Shown: positions 7,536 through 15,451, numbered from the stretch's first letter. The stretch: DNA of 20,077 nt from an uncultured Eubacteriales bacterium (GCA_902782795.1 CACZOT010000120.1:1-20077), one strand, 5' to 3'. Made by a program: numbers and translations. Notes: generated by a model not told the origin, from the sequence alone.

Positions 7536-9542
7536 TCACCCGGATCGCCCTATGCTTCTCCAAACGGAAGGCGTGTAGCCTGTATGTTCTCTGAACAGGC
7601 GAATAAAATAAGAAATGTTGGAATAGCCCACGGCTTCACCGATCTCCGCGACACTCATATCGGTCTCCATCAGCTTTTCCGTGGCCTTGCGGATACGCAC
7701 CTTTTTCAGGTATTCCATATAGCTTTCGCCCGTCTCCGCCTTGATCTCGCCGCGCACTTGCCATGTGGACATGCCGAAAGCGTCTGCGAGGGTGTCCAGC
7801 GACATCCCGTATTCGCCGTAATGCTGCTCGATATACTCGATCAGCTGCGCGCCTTTGCGTTCACCGGCGTGCGCCTTGCGCCGGTTTTCGCAGATCGTCC
7901 TGATCACCTCGGTCATAACGTGGAGATATTCCTTGCTGTCCGAGGCCAGCAGCGGCGCGGTGATGCGGGTCCTGAGCCAAGGTTTGTCCTCCTCCGCGCT
8001 GAGATCGAACAGTTCCCGGGCGAACTCGGTGCGGGCGCCCTCTTTGATGTAGATATTTTCATTGCCCTGGATGTTCTTTTCCATTTCGTAGAGATTCGCC
8101 AGAGCTTCTTCCATCTGAGAAGCAAGGATCGCTTCCCGGACTTCTTCTATCTCCATCCGAATCACGGAAGAGCGGGTGGACTCCTTCGCAATGCTGTCCA
8201 CCAATGTGCCGATGGCTTCGTACGAGGAGGCTATATCGGAAAACACCATCTCCCGCCCATCCTCGAACAGCGCGGAGAGCATATTCATTCCAGAGAACAG
8301 CGTTGAGCGGTCCAGGGCGTTGATCAGAATATAGATCTGCTGCTCCTCTTGTACGGCATAGAAGACCATATCGTTTTCCGTGCTCAGCTGGTTTACGTTG
8401 ATCTCGATCTTCTCGATATCGTCGTTGGGCCGTAAGGTGAGAGAGGCGATCAGAGTAAACGGCCCGACCAGATGGATCCCGACAGCCTCGAACACCTCCA
8501 GAGTCGAGTCCCCGTTCACGCCTTCATGCAGGATGCGCCGCAGATACTGCCTGTGCAGAACTCTTCTCTGATCCTCGATCAGAAGGGACATCTCCCCCAT
8601 CCGTTTCTGCGAGGTCCGATACGCGGTGATGGCCGAATCCAGCGCGTATTCGATTTGGCTGAGCTCGTCGCCGTCGACTGTTTCTCCGATGTAGGAGCGG
8701 GAGATGCGCTTGATCGGGGTATAGTTCCGGTAGGAGATCACGACCGCTGTCGCAATCACGATCAGCGCCAGGACCGCCAGGACGAGGATATACCGCGCCA
8801 TCGTCTCGCTGGTAGTCTGGCTCGGGATTTCTTCCCGCAGAACGAGGGACAGCCCGTTTTCCAGCGTCTGTGCAAACGTACCCCCGCCGTCGCCGAATAC
8901 GAGGCGATCCCCAAACGACAGGGACACGGCCTCTTTGGGAACGCCCATCACCCTTGCGAGGTATTGGCACATGTTGTCGCAGGGGACGATCACGATCAGA
9001 TCGAACTTGGTAGATAAGATGGCGATCGGGATACGGTATACGAGAAGGCCCGTGTCCGCGTCGAGGTAAGATCCCTCGGCCGTCATCGCCCGGAGCAGCG
9101 TCGCCTCCTTGCTTTCCAGCAGATAGTTGAAGAAAACATGCTCGGAATACTTGGCTCGCCCGGTATAGACCGAGTCCAGAGAATGGTAGTCCAGGTAATA
9201 GGTGTACGGAAACGGCAGCATTCCCTCATAGTTCCGGAGAAGGCGCATCATATCCTGCTCTGTTTCGTAATTCTGGGTGAAATATTGGCGCATGTATTCC
9301 CGATGGATCGTTATCTCCCCCGCCATGTCGTTGATGCTGCCAAGGTGCGCGTCAAGACTGGCGGCGGCCATTTCCAGCTTGTTGAACACGTGCTCCTGTT
9401 CTTCCCGCTGCATCTGTCCGGAGAACAGAAGGATGCCGATCCCGGCCGCGACGGTAAGGGCAAAGAGCGCGATGCTTAAATAAGAGCCCAAATAGCGGAA
9501 CAAGACGCTCTGTCTGGGCCTTCTCTGCTTCATCCGTCGCAT
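7536..9542 (-). CDS. Membrane-anchored AraC-family regulator (one-component sensor)
   Basis: The protein is 668 residues from ATG 9542, with GAGGGGG about 4-6 bases upstream. The in-frame ATG at 9572 would begin about 4 bases after the likely transcription start, so it is less likely. TM1 at about 18-40 and TM2 at about 250-271 enclose an extracellular sensor domain of about 210 residues. TM2 is followed by a cytoplasmic region that is partly coiled coil (about 295-335), a middle domain, and a C-terminal AraC double helix-turn-helix at about 565-664 (LDTLADAFGMSTWQVRGEI and VAEIGEAVGYSNISYFIRLF). There is no kinase or receiver domain, so sensing and DNA binding are in one polypeptide. It sits just downstream of the LplBC-type importer operon, on the same strand but behind a terminator and with its own promoter. 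That suggests it controls the importer in response to the imported sugar (inference). Confidence 0.92.
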   Translation of the reverse strand: MRRMKQRRPRQSVLFRYLGSYLSIALFALTVAAGIGILLFSGQMQREEQEHVFNKLEMAAASLDAHLGSINDMAGEITIHREYMRQYFTQNYETEQDMMRLLRNYEGMLPFPYTYYLDYHSLDSVYTGRAKYSEHVFFNYLLESKEATLLRAMTAEGSYLDADTGLLVYRIPIAILSTKFDLIVIVPCDNMCQYLARVMGVPKEAVSLSFGDRLVFGDGGGTFAQTLENGLSLVLREEIPSQTTSETMARYILVLAVLALIVIATAVVISYRNYTPIKRISRSYIGETVDGDELSQIEYALDSAITAYRTSQKRMGEMSLLIEDQRRVLHRQYLRRILHEGVNGDSTLEVFEAVGIHLVGPFTLIASLTLRPNDDIEKIEINVNQLSTENDMVFYAVQEEQQIYILINALDRSTLFSGMNMLSALFEDGREMVFSDIASSYEAIGTLVDSIAKESTRSSVIRMEIEEVREAILASQMEEALANLYEMEKNIQGNENIYIKEGARTEFARELFDLSAEEDKPWLRTRITAPLLASDSKEYLHVMTEVIRTICENRRKAHAGERKGAQLIEYIEQHYGEYGMSLDTLADAFGMSTWQVRGEIKAETGESYMEYLKKVRIRKATEKLMETDMSVAEIGEAVGYSNISYFIRLFREHTGYTPSVWRSIGRSG

Positions 9543-9582
9543 GTTGCCCCCTCTTCCTAACGCTTTCTTCATCTGCGGATCT

Positions 9583-9591
9583 ATTATACCA
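9583..9591 (-). promoter_or_regulatory. Extended -10 promoter of the AraC-type regulator
   Basis: The minus strand reads TGGTATAAT, a perfect -10 with the TGn extension. The matching -35 position is only a T-run, as is usual for extended -10 promoters. Transcription start near 9576 leaves a leader of about 34 bases before ATG 9542. Confidence 0.65.
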
Positions 9592-9607
9592 CATACAGAC
9601 TATATAA

Positions 9608-9650
9608 AAAAACCCAGAAAAAGGGGCGCAGCTATCGCCGCGCCCCCTTT
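9608..9650 (-). terminator. Intrinsic terminator after the solute-binding protein gene
   Basis: On the minus strand GGGGCGCGGC / GCTGCGCCCC forms a 10-bp stem with one G-U pair and a GATA loop (9623-9646). Flanking A/T bases extend the stem, and TTTTT and then a further T7 run follow. It separates the importer operon from the downstream regulator. Confidence 0.85.
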
Positions 9651-9669
9651 CCGGTTTCTGCAGCGGAGA

Positions 9670-11352
9670 TCAGTTGTTCAGGTAGTTCTCGTAGTAATCG
9701 GCGTAGAAGCCCTGGTATTCGTCCATTCCCAGTCCGTCCAGCTCGGCGAGATACTGATCGAACTCATCGAGGGAACGCTGGCCCGTGATGAATTTGGCGA
9801 TCTCCGCCTGCATATACGGCTTGAGGACAGTGTAGAGCTCCTGCAGATCATAGGTTTCGTCCACGCCCGTGTAGACGATGTACGGGAAAGCGCTGGTCTC
9901 GTAGGGCATGAGCGTCACTTCATGATGGATCCTGTAGTAGCCGTTCATATCGTTCTCGGAATACTGCGGGTGGTCGATATCATATCCCCAGACATAGAAC
10001 TTGTACTGCTTGGGCGTATTGTGCGGGAAATCGAAGGAGAAAGCGCCGTTGCCCATCACGCTGTTGCTGGCGGAGACCATTCCGGCGGAGGTATTCGCGC
10101 CGATGTTCTCGCCGTTCACATCCAGATACAGAACGGACCAGTTCTGGATCGCCCAGCCGCCATGGATGCCCATGCCGTCGCCCGTGCCGAAGATCGGGCC
10201 CCAATGCAGGAAGACGTAGACCTCGTGAGAATAGAAGCCGTCCAGGAAGCGCATGATCTTCTCAGGCTCGGGGCAGTTCGCGGAACAGACCATATTGCCC
10301 ACCTGGATCAGGTTCGGCATCGGCCACTGCTTGGTCTCGTTGTATTCGCTGGTGAGCGGGGTGCCAGTGGTCCAATGGCTGTAGTGCTCATAGTCCGTGG
10401 AATCGAAGACGTCGGACGCGTTGTTGGGGTAGAAGCCATTCAGGCCCTCGGACATCTGCGCCTTGACGGCCACGCTGTCCATAGTGAAGAAATCCTTGCT
10501 GATGATGCCGTCGTTATAGAAGCGGTTCATGAGCGCGAGGACTTCCTTGAAGACCGGGTCCGCGGCGGGGACGACCGCCTTGCCTTCGCGCACCTGGATC
10601 TCCAGGCCGTTGTTGTTGCCGAGGAAGCCGTAGGCGTTGAGGATATACATCATGGGATTGTTGTATTCCCAGCTGCCGCCCACCGGCGTGGATTCGGGAT
10701 GCGCTTCCTTGAAATCGTAGAGCATATCCACGAAATCGTCGAGCGTCTCGGGGATCTCCTCGCGGCCGCTCTCCGCCATCCAGTCCTTGTTGATCATGAT
10801 GGTCGGGCTGGCGCCGGGGTTGTTCGGGCCAAGATACGGCAGGGCGTACATGCCGCCGTTGGGCAGCGTGGCCGTCGGGACCAGATCCGGAGCGAACTCG
10901 TCGTTCAGGCGCGTGAGGTTTGGCATGACGTCAGCGTTCACGTACGGGGAGACGTCCAGAAGGAGCTTTTCTTCCTGTCCGTACATGACCAGCTGGTTCG
11001 TGGTGAGCCCCAATCCCCAGAGAATATCCGGCAGGGTATTGGACGCGAGGAGCAGATTGACCTTCTCCTCTTTCGCGGCGTTGGATACCTGCTCCACGTG
11101 CATGGTGATTCCGGTGGCCTCGGGCAGGAAGTTCCACAGCCACATATCCTTGGCGTCGATGCCGTAGGTGTCGTCGCGCCGCGCGAGGATGGAGATCTCC
11201 AGGCTCTCTCCCTCGCCGACGACCGGCCACTGCGTGAGCTCACGCCAATCGTAGGGATTCACCGGCGTGCCTGTAAACGGATCCGCAAGCGCGCCTGAGC
11301 ACAGGCTTAGCGCCAGAAGAAGCGCCAAAGCGATCGGGACGACCTTCTTCAT
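9670..11352 (-). CDS. Large extracellular carbohydrate-binding protein of an ABC importer (LplA-like)
   Basis: The protein is 560 residues, with AGGAGGT eight bases before ATG 11352. Its signal peptide spans residues 1-23 (KK, hydrophobic core, probable cleavage SGALA before DP). C18 in LSLCSG is not in a good lipobox. The mature protein has the family 1 layout: LEISILARRDD on the first strand, VNLLLASNTLPDILWG, then MYALPYLGPNN and INKDWM in the hinge region. It is rich in Trp, Tyr and Asn, as in proteins that bind oligosaccharides. The length is typical of the LplA group that works with LplB/LplC permeases. It is the third gene of the operon, 74 bases after the second permease, with a hairpin in the gap and a terminator after it. 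The ligand is unknown. No ATPase gene is nearby, so a shared MsmX-type ATPase is likely. Confidence 0.92.
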   Translation of the reverse strand: MKKVVPIALALLLALSLCSGALADPFTGTPVNPYDWRELTQWPVVGEGESLEISILARRDDTYGIDAKDMWLWNFLPEATGITMHVEQVSNAAKEEKVNLLLASNTLPDILWGLGLTTNQLVMYGQEEKLLLDVSPYVNADVMPNLTRLNDEFAPDLVPTATLPNGGMYALPYLGPNNPGASPTIMINKDWMAESGREEIPETLDDFVDMLYDFKEAHPESTPVGGSWEYNNPMMYILNAYGFLGNNNGLEIQVREGKAVVPAADPVFKEVLALMNRFYNDGIISKDFFTMDSVAVKAQMSEGLNGFYPNNASDVFDSTDYEHYSHWTTGTPLTSEYNETKQWPMPNLIQVGNMVCSANCPEPEKIMRFLDGFYSHEVYVFLHWGPIFGTGDGMGIHGGWAIQNWSVLYLDVNGENIGANTSAGMVSASNSVMGNGAFSFDFPHNTPKQYKFYVWGYDIDHPQYSENDMNGYYRIHHEVTLMPYETSAFPYIVYTGVDETYDLQELYTVLKPYMQAEIAKFITGQRSLDEFDQYLAELDGLGMDEYQGFYADYYENYLNN

Positions 11353-11383
11353 GTTCGGTACCTCCTTAATGTTGTATCGCTGT

Positions 11384-11401
11384 CCACAGGTTTCCCCGTG
11401 G
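11384..11401 (-). other. Intercistronic hairpin with GAAA tetraloop
   Basis: The minus-strand RNA would fold CCACGGG-GAAA-CCTGTGG, a 7-bp stem with one G-U pair and a GNRA-type loop. It lies 32 bases before the binding-protein start and has no T-run, so it is not a terminator. It may stabilise the downstream messenger so that the binding protein is made in excess over the permeases (inference). Confidence 0.5.
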
Positions 11402-11426
11402 GATAGCCGGATATGGGAGGGCGGCG

Positions 11427-12338
11427 TCAGCCCTTGAGGGAGCCGATCATCATGCCCTTGACAAAGTACTTCTGCACGAAGGGGTAGGCGATCAGCATGG
11501 GCGCGGACGAGATGAAGATCAGGGAATATTTCATGGCTTCGGCGATATACGCCCTCCGGGCCAGCTCCGCCATGTCGATATCCTCTTCCAGCATGTCCTC
11601 GATCTGCGTAACGGCGGTCTGATTCATCAGGAGGATGTTGCGCAGTTCAATCTGCAGAGGCTGGAGCCTGGAATTGGAGATGTAGATCAGGGCGGTGAAA
11701 TAATCGTTCCAATGGCCCACGGCGTAATAGAGCGCCATGACGGCCAGGATCGGCGCGGACAGCGGCAGCGCGATCCGGAAGAACTGTTTGAAATCGTTCG
11801 CGCCGTCGATGCGCGCGCTCTCGTAGATTTCGCCGGGGATGCTGCTTTGATAGTAGACGCGCGCGACCACCATGTTGTAGATGCTCAGCCCGCCCAGCAC
11901 GACCAGCGTCCAGGGCTTGTCGATCAGGTTCAGCGAGCGGACCTGCAAGTAGGTGGGAATGAGGCCGCCGCCAAAGTACATGGGAACCAGGAAAAACGTC
12001 GTGATCCAGCCGCGGCCCACAAGATCCTTTTTACTCAGGACGTACGCCGTGGGAATCGTCAGCAGGAGGTTCCAGGAAGTGCCGAACACGGTGTAAAGGA
12101 GAGTGTTTCTGTAGCCGCGCCAGATGCGCGACTCTGAGAAGACGTATTTATAGGCGTCCCAGGTGAAGCCCACGGGCGTGAGGAACACCTTGCCCTTCAC
12201 CACCGCGTACGGATCGGAAATGGAGGCGATCACGGTAAAGTAGAGCGGATACAGTTCCACCACGACGATCAGCGTAAGCAAAACCGCGTTGATCACACCG
12301 AAGGTCCTGTCCGCCCGGGTCTCTCGCTTCAGAGCCAT
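11427..12338 (-). CDS. Carbohydrate ABC transporter permease, LplC/YtcP type
   Basis: This 303-residue inner-membrane protein has about six transmembrane helices; clear ones are at about 14-38, 78-100, 112-130, 143-160, 195-215 and 268-288. The EAA loop that contacts the ATPase is at about 170-192 (EIYESARIDGANDFKQFF, then ALP). Its opening (VVVELYPLYFTVIASISDP) and its end (FVKGMMIGSLKG) are characteristic of the LplC/YtcP branch of MalG-like permeases. ATG 12338 is preceded by AAGGAGGT at a spacing of 7. It begins 12 bases after the stop of the first permease, so the two are translated from one message as a heterodimer. The substrate is probably an oligosaccharide. Confidence 0.93.
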   Translation of the reverse strand: MALKRETRADRTFGVINAVLLTLIVVVELYPLYFTVIASISDPYAVVKGKVFLTPVGFTWDAYKYVFSESRIWRGYRNTLLYTVFGTSWNLLLTIPTAYVLSKKDLVGRGWITTFFLVPMYFGGGLIPTYLQVRSLNLIDKPWTLVVLGGLSIYNMVVARVYYQSSIPGEIYESARIDGANDFKQFFRIALPLSAPILAVMALYYAVGHWNDYFTALIYISNSRLQPLQIELRNILLMNQTAVTQIEDMLEEDIDMAELARRAYIAEAMKYSLIFISSAPMLIAYPFVQKYFVKGMMIGSLKG

Positions 12339-12350
12339 ACGGACACCTCC

Positions 12351-13280
12351 TTACCACAGCCCGACGTCGGTGATTTTTTTCGAAATCGTGTTCACAGTCA
12401 TCACGAACATGATGTTGATGACCGTGTTGAACAGGCCGATTGCGGAAGAATAGCTGTATTGCCCGCTCTGCAGGCCGATATCGTAGACGTAGGTCGAAAT
12501 GACCTGAGAGGCGTCCAGGTTCAAGGAATTCTGCAGCAGGTAAACCTTTTCAAACCCGATGGAGAGGATCGAGCCGCAGTTCATGATCAGCAGGATCACC
12601 ACTGTGGGCAGGATTGCGGGCAGGTTCACGTGCCAGATAATCTGCACGCGGTTCGCGCCGTCGATGCGCGCCGCCTCGATCAATTCAGTGGAGACGCCGG
12701 CCAATGCGGACATGTAGATGATCGTGTTCCAGCCGGTGTTCTGCCATTTGCCGGACCAGACGTACAGGTGCTTGAACGCCGCGGTCGATTCCATATACGC
12801 GAAGCGTTCATATCCCAACAGTTCCCTCACGTTGTTTACCAAGCCGCTCGCGCGCCCGAAGAAGAGCGCCACCATGCTGCAGAGCACCACTGTAGAGATG
12901 AAGTGCGGAGCGTAGGTGACCATCTGCGCGAACTTCTTGAACCGCAGATTGCCGACCTCGTTGAGCATCATGGCCAGGATCAAAGCCAGCGGGAACAGGG
13001 CCAAGCCATAGGCGGACAGAGTCACGGTGTTGCGGATGATCTTCCAGAAGTTCGGATAGGTCACAAACTTGATGAAGTATTTCAGCCCCACCCATTTGCT
13101 GCCCAGGATACCTCTGCTCGCCCGGAAATCGCGAAAGGCGATCTGCACGCCGTACATGGGGACGTAATTGAACAGGATGAGATAGACCACGGCGGGCAGC
13201 AGCAGCACATACAGCTGCCACATACCCAGCGCTTTGCGCAGTGAATGCGACCTTCTCCGCCCCTTTGCGACAGTGTTCAT
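12351..13280 (-). CDS. Carbohydrate ABC transporter permease, LplB type
   Basis: This 309-residue inner-membrane protein has six predicted helices; the first is at about 22-40 (LYVLLLPAVVYLILFNYVPM). FNYVPMYGVQIAFRDF is a hallmark of the LplB branch of MalF-like permeases. The EAA loop is at about 199-221 (ELIEAARIDGANRVQIIW, then HVNLP). The ending ITDVGLW is also typical. AGGGGGG lies about seven bases before ATG 13280. It is the first gene of the importer operon, transcribed away from the sugar isomerase gene across a shared control region. Confidence 0.93.
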   Translation of the reverse strand: MNTVAKGRRRSHSLRKALGMWQLYVLLLPAVVYLILFNYVPMYGVQIAFRDFRASRGILGSKWVGLKYFIKFVTYPNFWKIIRNTVTLSAYGLALFPLALILAMMLNEVGNLRFKKFAQMVTYAPHFISTVVLCSMVALFFGRASGLVNNVRELLGYERFAYMESTAAFKHLYVWSGKWQNTGWNTIIYMSALAGVSTELIEAARIDGANRVQIIWHVNLPAILPTVVILLIMNCGSILSIGFEKVYLLQNSLNLDASQVISTYVYDIGLQSGQYSYSSAIGLFNTVINIMFVMTVNTISKKITDVGLW

Positions 13281-13323
13281 TCGATTCCCCCCTGTCTGCG
13301 GACTCGCCCGAGCCGCGGGCTTG

Positions 13324-13361
13324 CTGTTAACAGTATGTTATATTTTGGCGGAGAAAGTCAA
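13324..13361 (-). promoter_or_regulatory. Promoter of the importer operon with a perfect 10-bp palindrome
   Basis: On the minus strand TTGACT (13356-13361) and CATACT (13332-13337) are 18 bases apart. TATAAC is also present but at too short a spacing. The perfect palindrome CTGTTAACAG (13324-13333) overlaps the -10 and the start site, an arrangement typical of a repressor operator. The leader is about 45 bases. Confidence 0.55.
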
Positions 13362-13390
13362 TGATCGATTCCTGCGCCGGGCCCGCGGGC

Positions 13391-13433
13391 GATAGTCGTT
13401 TTTTGGGGAAAACCCGTTCGTTTTTCGACTATC
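13391..13433. repeat. Inverted repeat GATAGTCG-N27-CGACTATC in the divergent control region
   Basis: Two perfect 8-bp arms lie at 13391-13398 and 13426-13433, each followed inward by an A/T run. The pair is about 30 bases upstream of the importer -35 and about 12 bases upstream of the -35 position of the isomerase promoter. That suits an activator serving both directions. The function is inferred from position only. Confidence 0.45.
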
Positions 13434-13445
13434 CGAATCGAATAT

Positions 13446-13473
13446 GGCCTCCGGGAGGCCTCGGTGGTATACT
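13446..13473 (+). promoter_or_regulatory. Extended -10 promoter and perfect 15-bp palindrome before the isomerase gene
   Basis: TGGTATACT (13465-13473) is an extended -10 box. The -35 position has no match to consensus. Between them lies the palindrome GGCCTCC-G-GGAGGCC (13446-13460), with perfect 7-bp arms. A protein bound there would block the promoter. Confidence 0.5.
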
Positions 13474-13508
13474 AGTGACCGAAGAGCAGCGAGGCAGGAG
13501 GCGATCTC

Positions 13509-14333
13509 ATGATCGGATTGACCATCAAGTACAAAACTCTGGCTGGCGAAGGCGCGGGAACGCCCGAAGGACTTCTCCTGGACAGCTACGGCGGGCTCGA
13601 GGCCACGCTCTCGGCGCTTCGAGAGCAGGGCGTCGGATCGATCGAGATCTCCGCCGTGTACTCCCGCTCCCCCATGCCCGTCACGCTGGAGATGATCCGC
13701 CGCATATACGACGCCGGCCTGCGGGTCAGCCTGCACGGCGGTCTGGAAGACATGACAGGCGAGGAGTATCTGCGCCTGTTCGCTCCGGTTTTCGAACTGG
13801 TCTTCTCGCGCCAGCCCTCCCTGAGCGTCACGCTCCACGGTCTCACAGACCGGGCGGCGCAGGACCGTCTGACCTCTGATTGGGCCAAAGCGGTTCTTCC
13901 TGTCTGGCCCGGCCTCACCTTTGCCCTGGAGAACCAGCGGGTGCGCAACGAGACCTTCCCGCATGAAAAGGACCATTTCCGCATCGACGCGCTCCCCGCT
14001 CAGCTCCCGAAGCTTTCCAACATGGGCATCTGCTGGGATATGGGGCATTACGCCTATAACGTCGTGCAAGCGGGGCTTCCCGTCGAGACCCTGCCGAGCG
14101 CGGAGGCGCTTTCGCTGGTACGGCATACGCACATCCACTGCCTGAAGGGCCTGGATACGCATCACCCCATCCTCCCGCACCCGATCAGCGAATACGTCGG
14201 GGCTCTGAAGAACGCCGGCTACAAGGGGCTCTACAATATCGAAGTGAAGCCGGACAAGTATCATACCTATCTCGATGTGCGCGAGGGCATGGAGGATTCC
14301 ATCCGCGTCCTTCGGGAGGTTTTGGGAGAATGA
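13509..14333 (+). CDS. Sugar phosphate isomerase/epimerase-like TIM-barrel protein
   Basis: This 274-residue protein has AGGAGG seven bases before ATG 13509. It belongs to the AP-endonuclease-2/xylose-isomerase-like TIM barrel group. Probable metal and catalytic residues sit at the ends of successive strands: E46 (IEISAVY), H76 (VSLHGG), H110 (VTLHG), E141 (ALENQR), D177 and H180 (CWDMGH), H208/H210 (HTHIHC) and E245 (YNIEVK). Two conserved Glu with Asp/His ligands fit divalent-metal enolisation of a ketose, acid or inositol derivative. The exact reaction cannot be read. Its stop overlaps the start of the next gene in ATGA. It faces the importer operon across a shared control region, so it probably acts on the imported compound or its product. 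Confidence 0.88.
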   Translation: MIGLTIKYKTLAGEGAGTPEGLLLDSYGGLEATLSALREQGVGSIEISAVYSRSPMPVTLEMIRRIYDAGLRVSLHGGLEDMTGEEYLRLFAPVFELVFSRQPSLSVTLHGLTDRAAQDRLTSDWAKAVLPVWPGLTFALENQRVRNETFPHEKDHFRIDALPAQLPKLSNMGICWDMGHYAYNVVQAGLPVETLPSAEALSLVRHTHIHCLKGLDTHHPILPHPISEYVGALKNAGYKGLYNIEVKPDKYHTYLDVREGMEDSIRVLREVLGE

Positions 14334-15127
14334 GGGACTTTCCCGAGAAATGGGCCAGGATCAAAACAGCCCTCGCGGAGGGCGGAGCGGACGCGTTCTG
14401 GCTTTTGCATCACGCCAGTTACCTGATGCGGACGAGTGGAGCGCTGTGGCTCGTCGACCCTGTGCTGGATGAAGCGGAACACGATCTTGCCGACGGCGAT
14501 CTTCCCAACGTTTTGCGCGACACGCAGGCCGTTTTTATCACGCACCTGCACGCGGACCATTACGATCCCCGCTTTCTTTCCGCCATCCGCGGCACCGGCG
14601 CGCTCGTTGTCCTGCCCTCTTTTCTGACGGAAGAACAGCGCCGGAAGGCGCAGGAATCATTTGGGAATGTGCGCTTTGTGGAGCCGGGTGAGGAGATCGC
14701 AATGAAAGGCCTGCGCGCCGAGCCCTTCGTCTCCCTGCATAAGGACATGTTCCAGGGCGTTTGGCACGGGCTTGAGGAATACGGCTACCGGATCGTCTGC
14801 GGCGGCAGATCGTTCCTGTTTCCCGGAGACGTGCGCTCCTACGATTCCGCGCCGCCGCTTCCTGGCGCGGACGAGTTGTTCGCCCACGTCTGGATGGGCC
14901 GCCGCAACGCGCTGACCGTCACGCGGGACGACGTCGAGCGTTTTTGCCGGTACTTCGCCGCGTCGGGCGCCAGGCGGATCTGGCTGGCGCATCTATACGA
15001 CTATGGGCGAGATCCTGCCGACATGTGGACAGAAGAGCACGCCCGCCTCGCGCAAGAGGGGCTCCGCCTCCGTCTTCCGGAAGCGGAGATCCGAGTGCCT
15101 GACCATGGAGCGATGATGCTGCTATAG
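14330..15127 (+). CDS. MBL-fold metallo-hydrolase, UlaG-like
   Basis: This 265-residue protein starts at ATG 14330 in the ATGA overlap with the isomerase stop, so its translation is coupled. The metal motif THLHADH gives H72, H74, D76 and H77. Further ligands are probably H146 (WHGLEEYGY), D167 (FPGDVR) and H221 (WLAHLYDY). The opening LLHHASYLMRTSGALWLVDPVL resembles UlaG/YtnP-like lactonases, where an early H-x-S/Y-segment precedes a D-P turn. UlaG opens the lactone ring of L-ascorbate 6-phosphate and is followed in its pathway by sugar isomerases. The pairing here with an isomerase-like TIM barrel suggests a lactone-to-keto-acid/sugar route (inference). It has no signal peptide and ends 13 bases before a strong terminator. 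Confidence 0.85.
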   Translation: MRDFPEKWARIKTALAEGGADAFWLLHHASYLMRTSGALWLVDPVLDEAEHDLADGDLPNVLRDTQAVFITHLHADHYDPRFLSAIRGTGALVVLPSFLTEEQRRKAQESFGNVRFVEPGEEIAMKGLRAEPFVSLHKDMFQGVWHGLEEYGYRIVCGGRSFLFPGDVRSYDSAPPLPGADELFAHVWMGRRNALTVTRDDVERFCRYFAASGARRIWLAHLYDYGRDPADMWTEEHARLAQEGLRLRLPEAEIRVPDHGAMMLL

Positions 15128-15140
15128 TTCTCATCCTGAA

Positions 15141-15190
15141 AAAGAATCCCCCTGGTACGCGCTACGCACGCCAGGGGGATTCTTTTCTTT
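15141..15190. terminator. Strong intrinsic terminator after the isomerase/MBL pair
   Basis: The 15-bp perfect stem AAAGAATCCCCCTGG (15141-15155) / CCAGGGGGATTCTTT (15171-15185) has a 15-base loop, followed on the plus strand by TCTTTT. The minus side also gives a T-run (TTTTTC), so it may also stop transcription from the right. Confidence 0.9.
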
Positions 15191-15199
15191 TGTTCCGCG

Positions 15200-15445
15200 G
15201 CGCCAGGATCTGATCCCCTCCGCGGTGCGGCCTGCCGGTAAAGGTGAACTCCGCCTTCTGCGGATGCACCCGGTCGTTGCACGGAATTGTCTACCGCCAC
15301 GCAAAGCAGGTTTCCTTCCCTCAATTGTTCGGTAATCTCCGCCCGGAAGAGGGAATAGCCGCCCTCGTGATGGAGCAGGCGTTTCCCGTTCAGATACACG
15401 TCCGCCCTCCTGGCCGCGCCGCAAAATCGATGCTGCGCTCGTCTT
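15200..15445 (-). pseudogene. Decayed fragment of a GH2 glycoside hydrolase (sugar-binding domain)
   Basis: Conceptual translation on the minus strand gives, across frames, ERSIDF, then ARRADVYLNGKRLLHHEGGY, then SLFRAEITEQLREGNLL and CVAVDNS. A further frame continues NDRVHPQKAEFTFTG. Together these follow the N-terminal jelly-roll of GH2 enzymes (beta-galactosidase, beta-glucuronidase), whose signature is VYLNG...EGGYxxFxxDIT...NxLxVxVDN. At least two frame changes (near 15423 and after DNS near 15275) interrupt it. Both the upstream N-terminus and the catalytic domain are missing. The fragment starts right at the stop of the Old Yellow Enzyme gene and fades into the terminator at 15190. 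It is a relic of a larger polysaccharide-use gene on the same strand. Confidence 0.75.
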
Positions 15446-15451
15446 TGGCGC

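Noticed and set aside
9541..11298. 585-residue plus-strand open frame over the binding-protein gene
   Set aside because: It is rich in His, Val, Asp and Arg with no domain or signal; the minus-strand protein has a signal peptide, ribosome site and family motifs.
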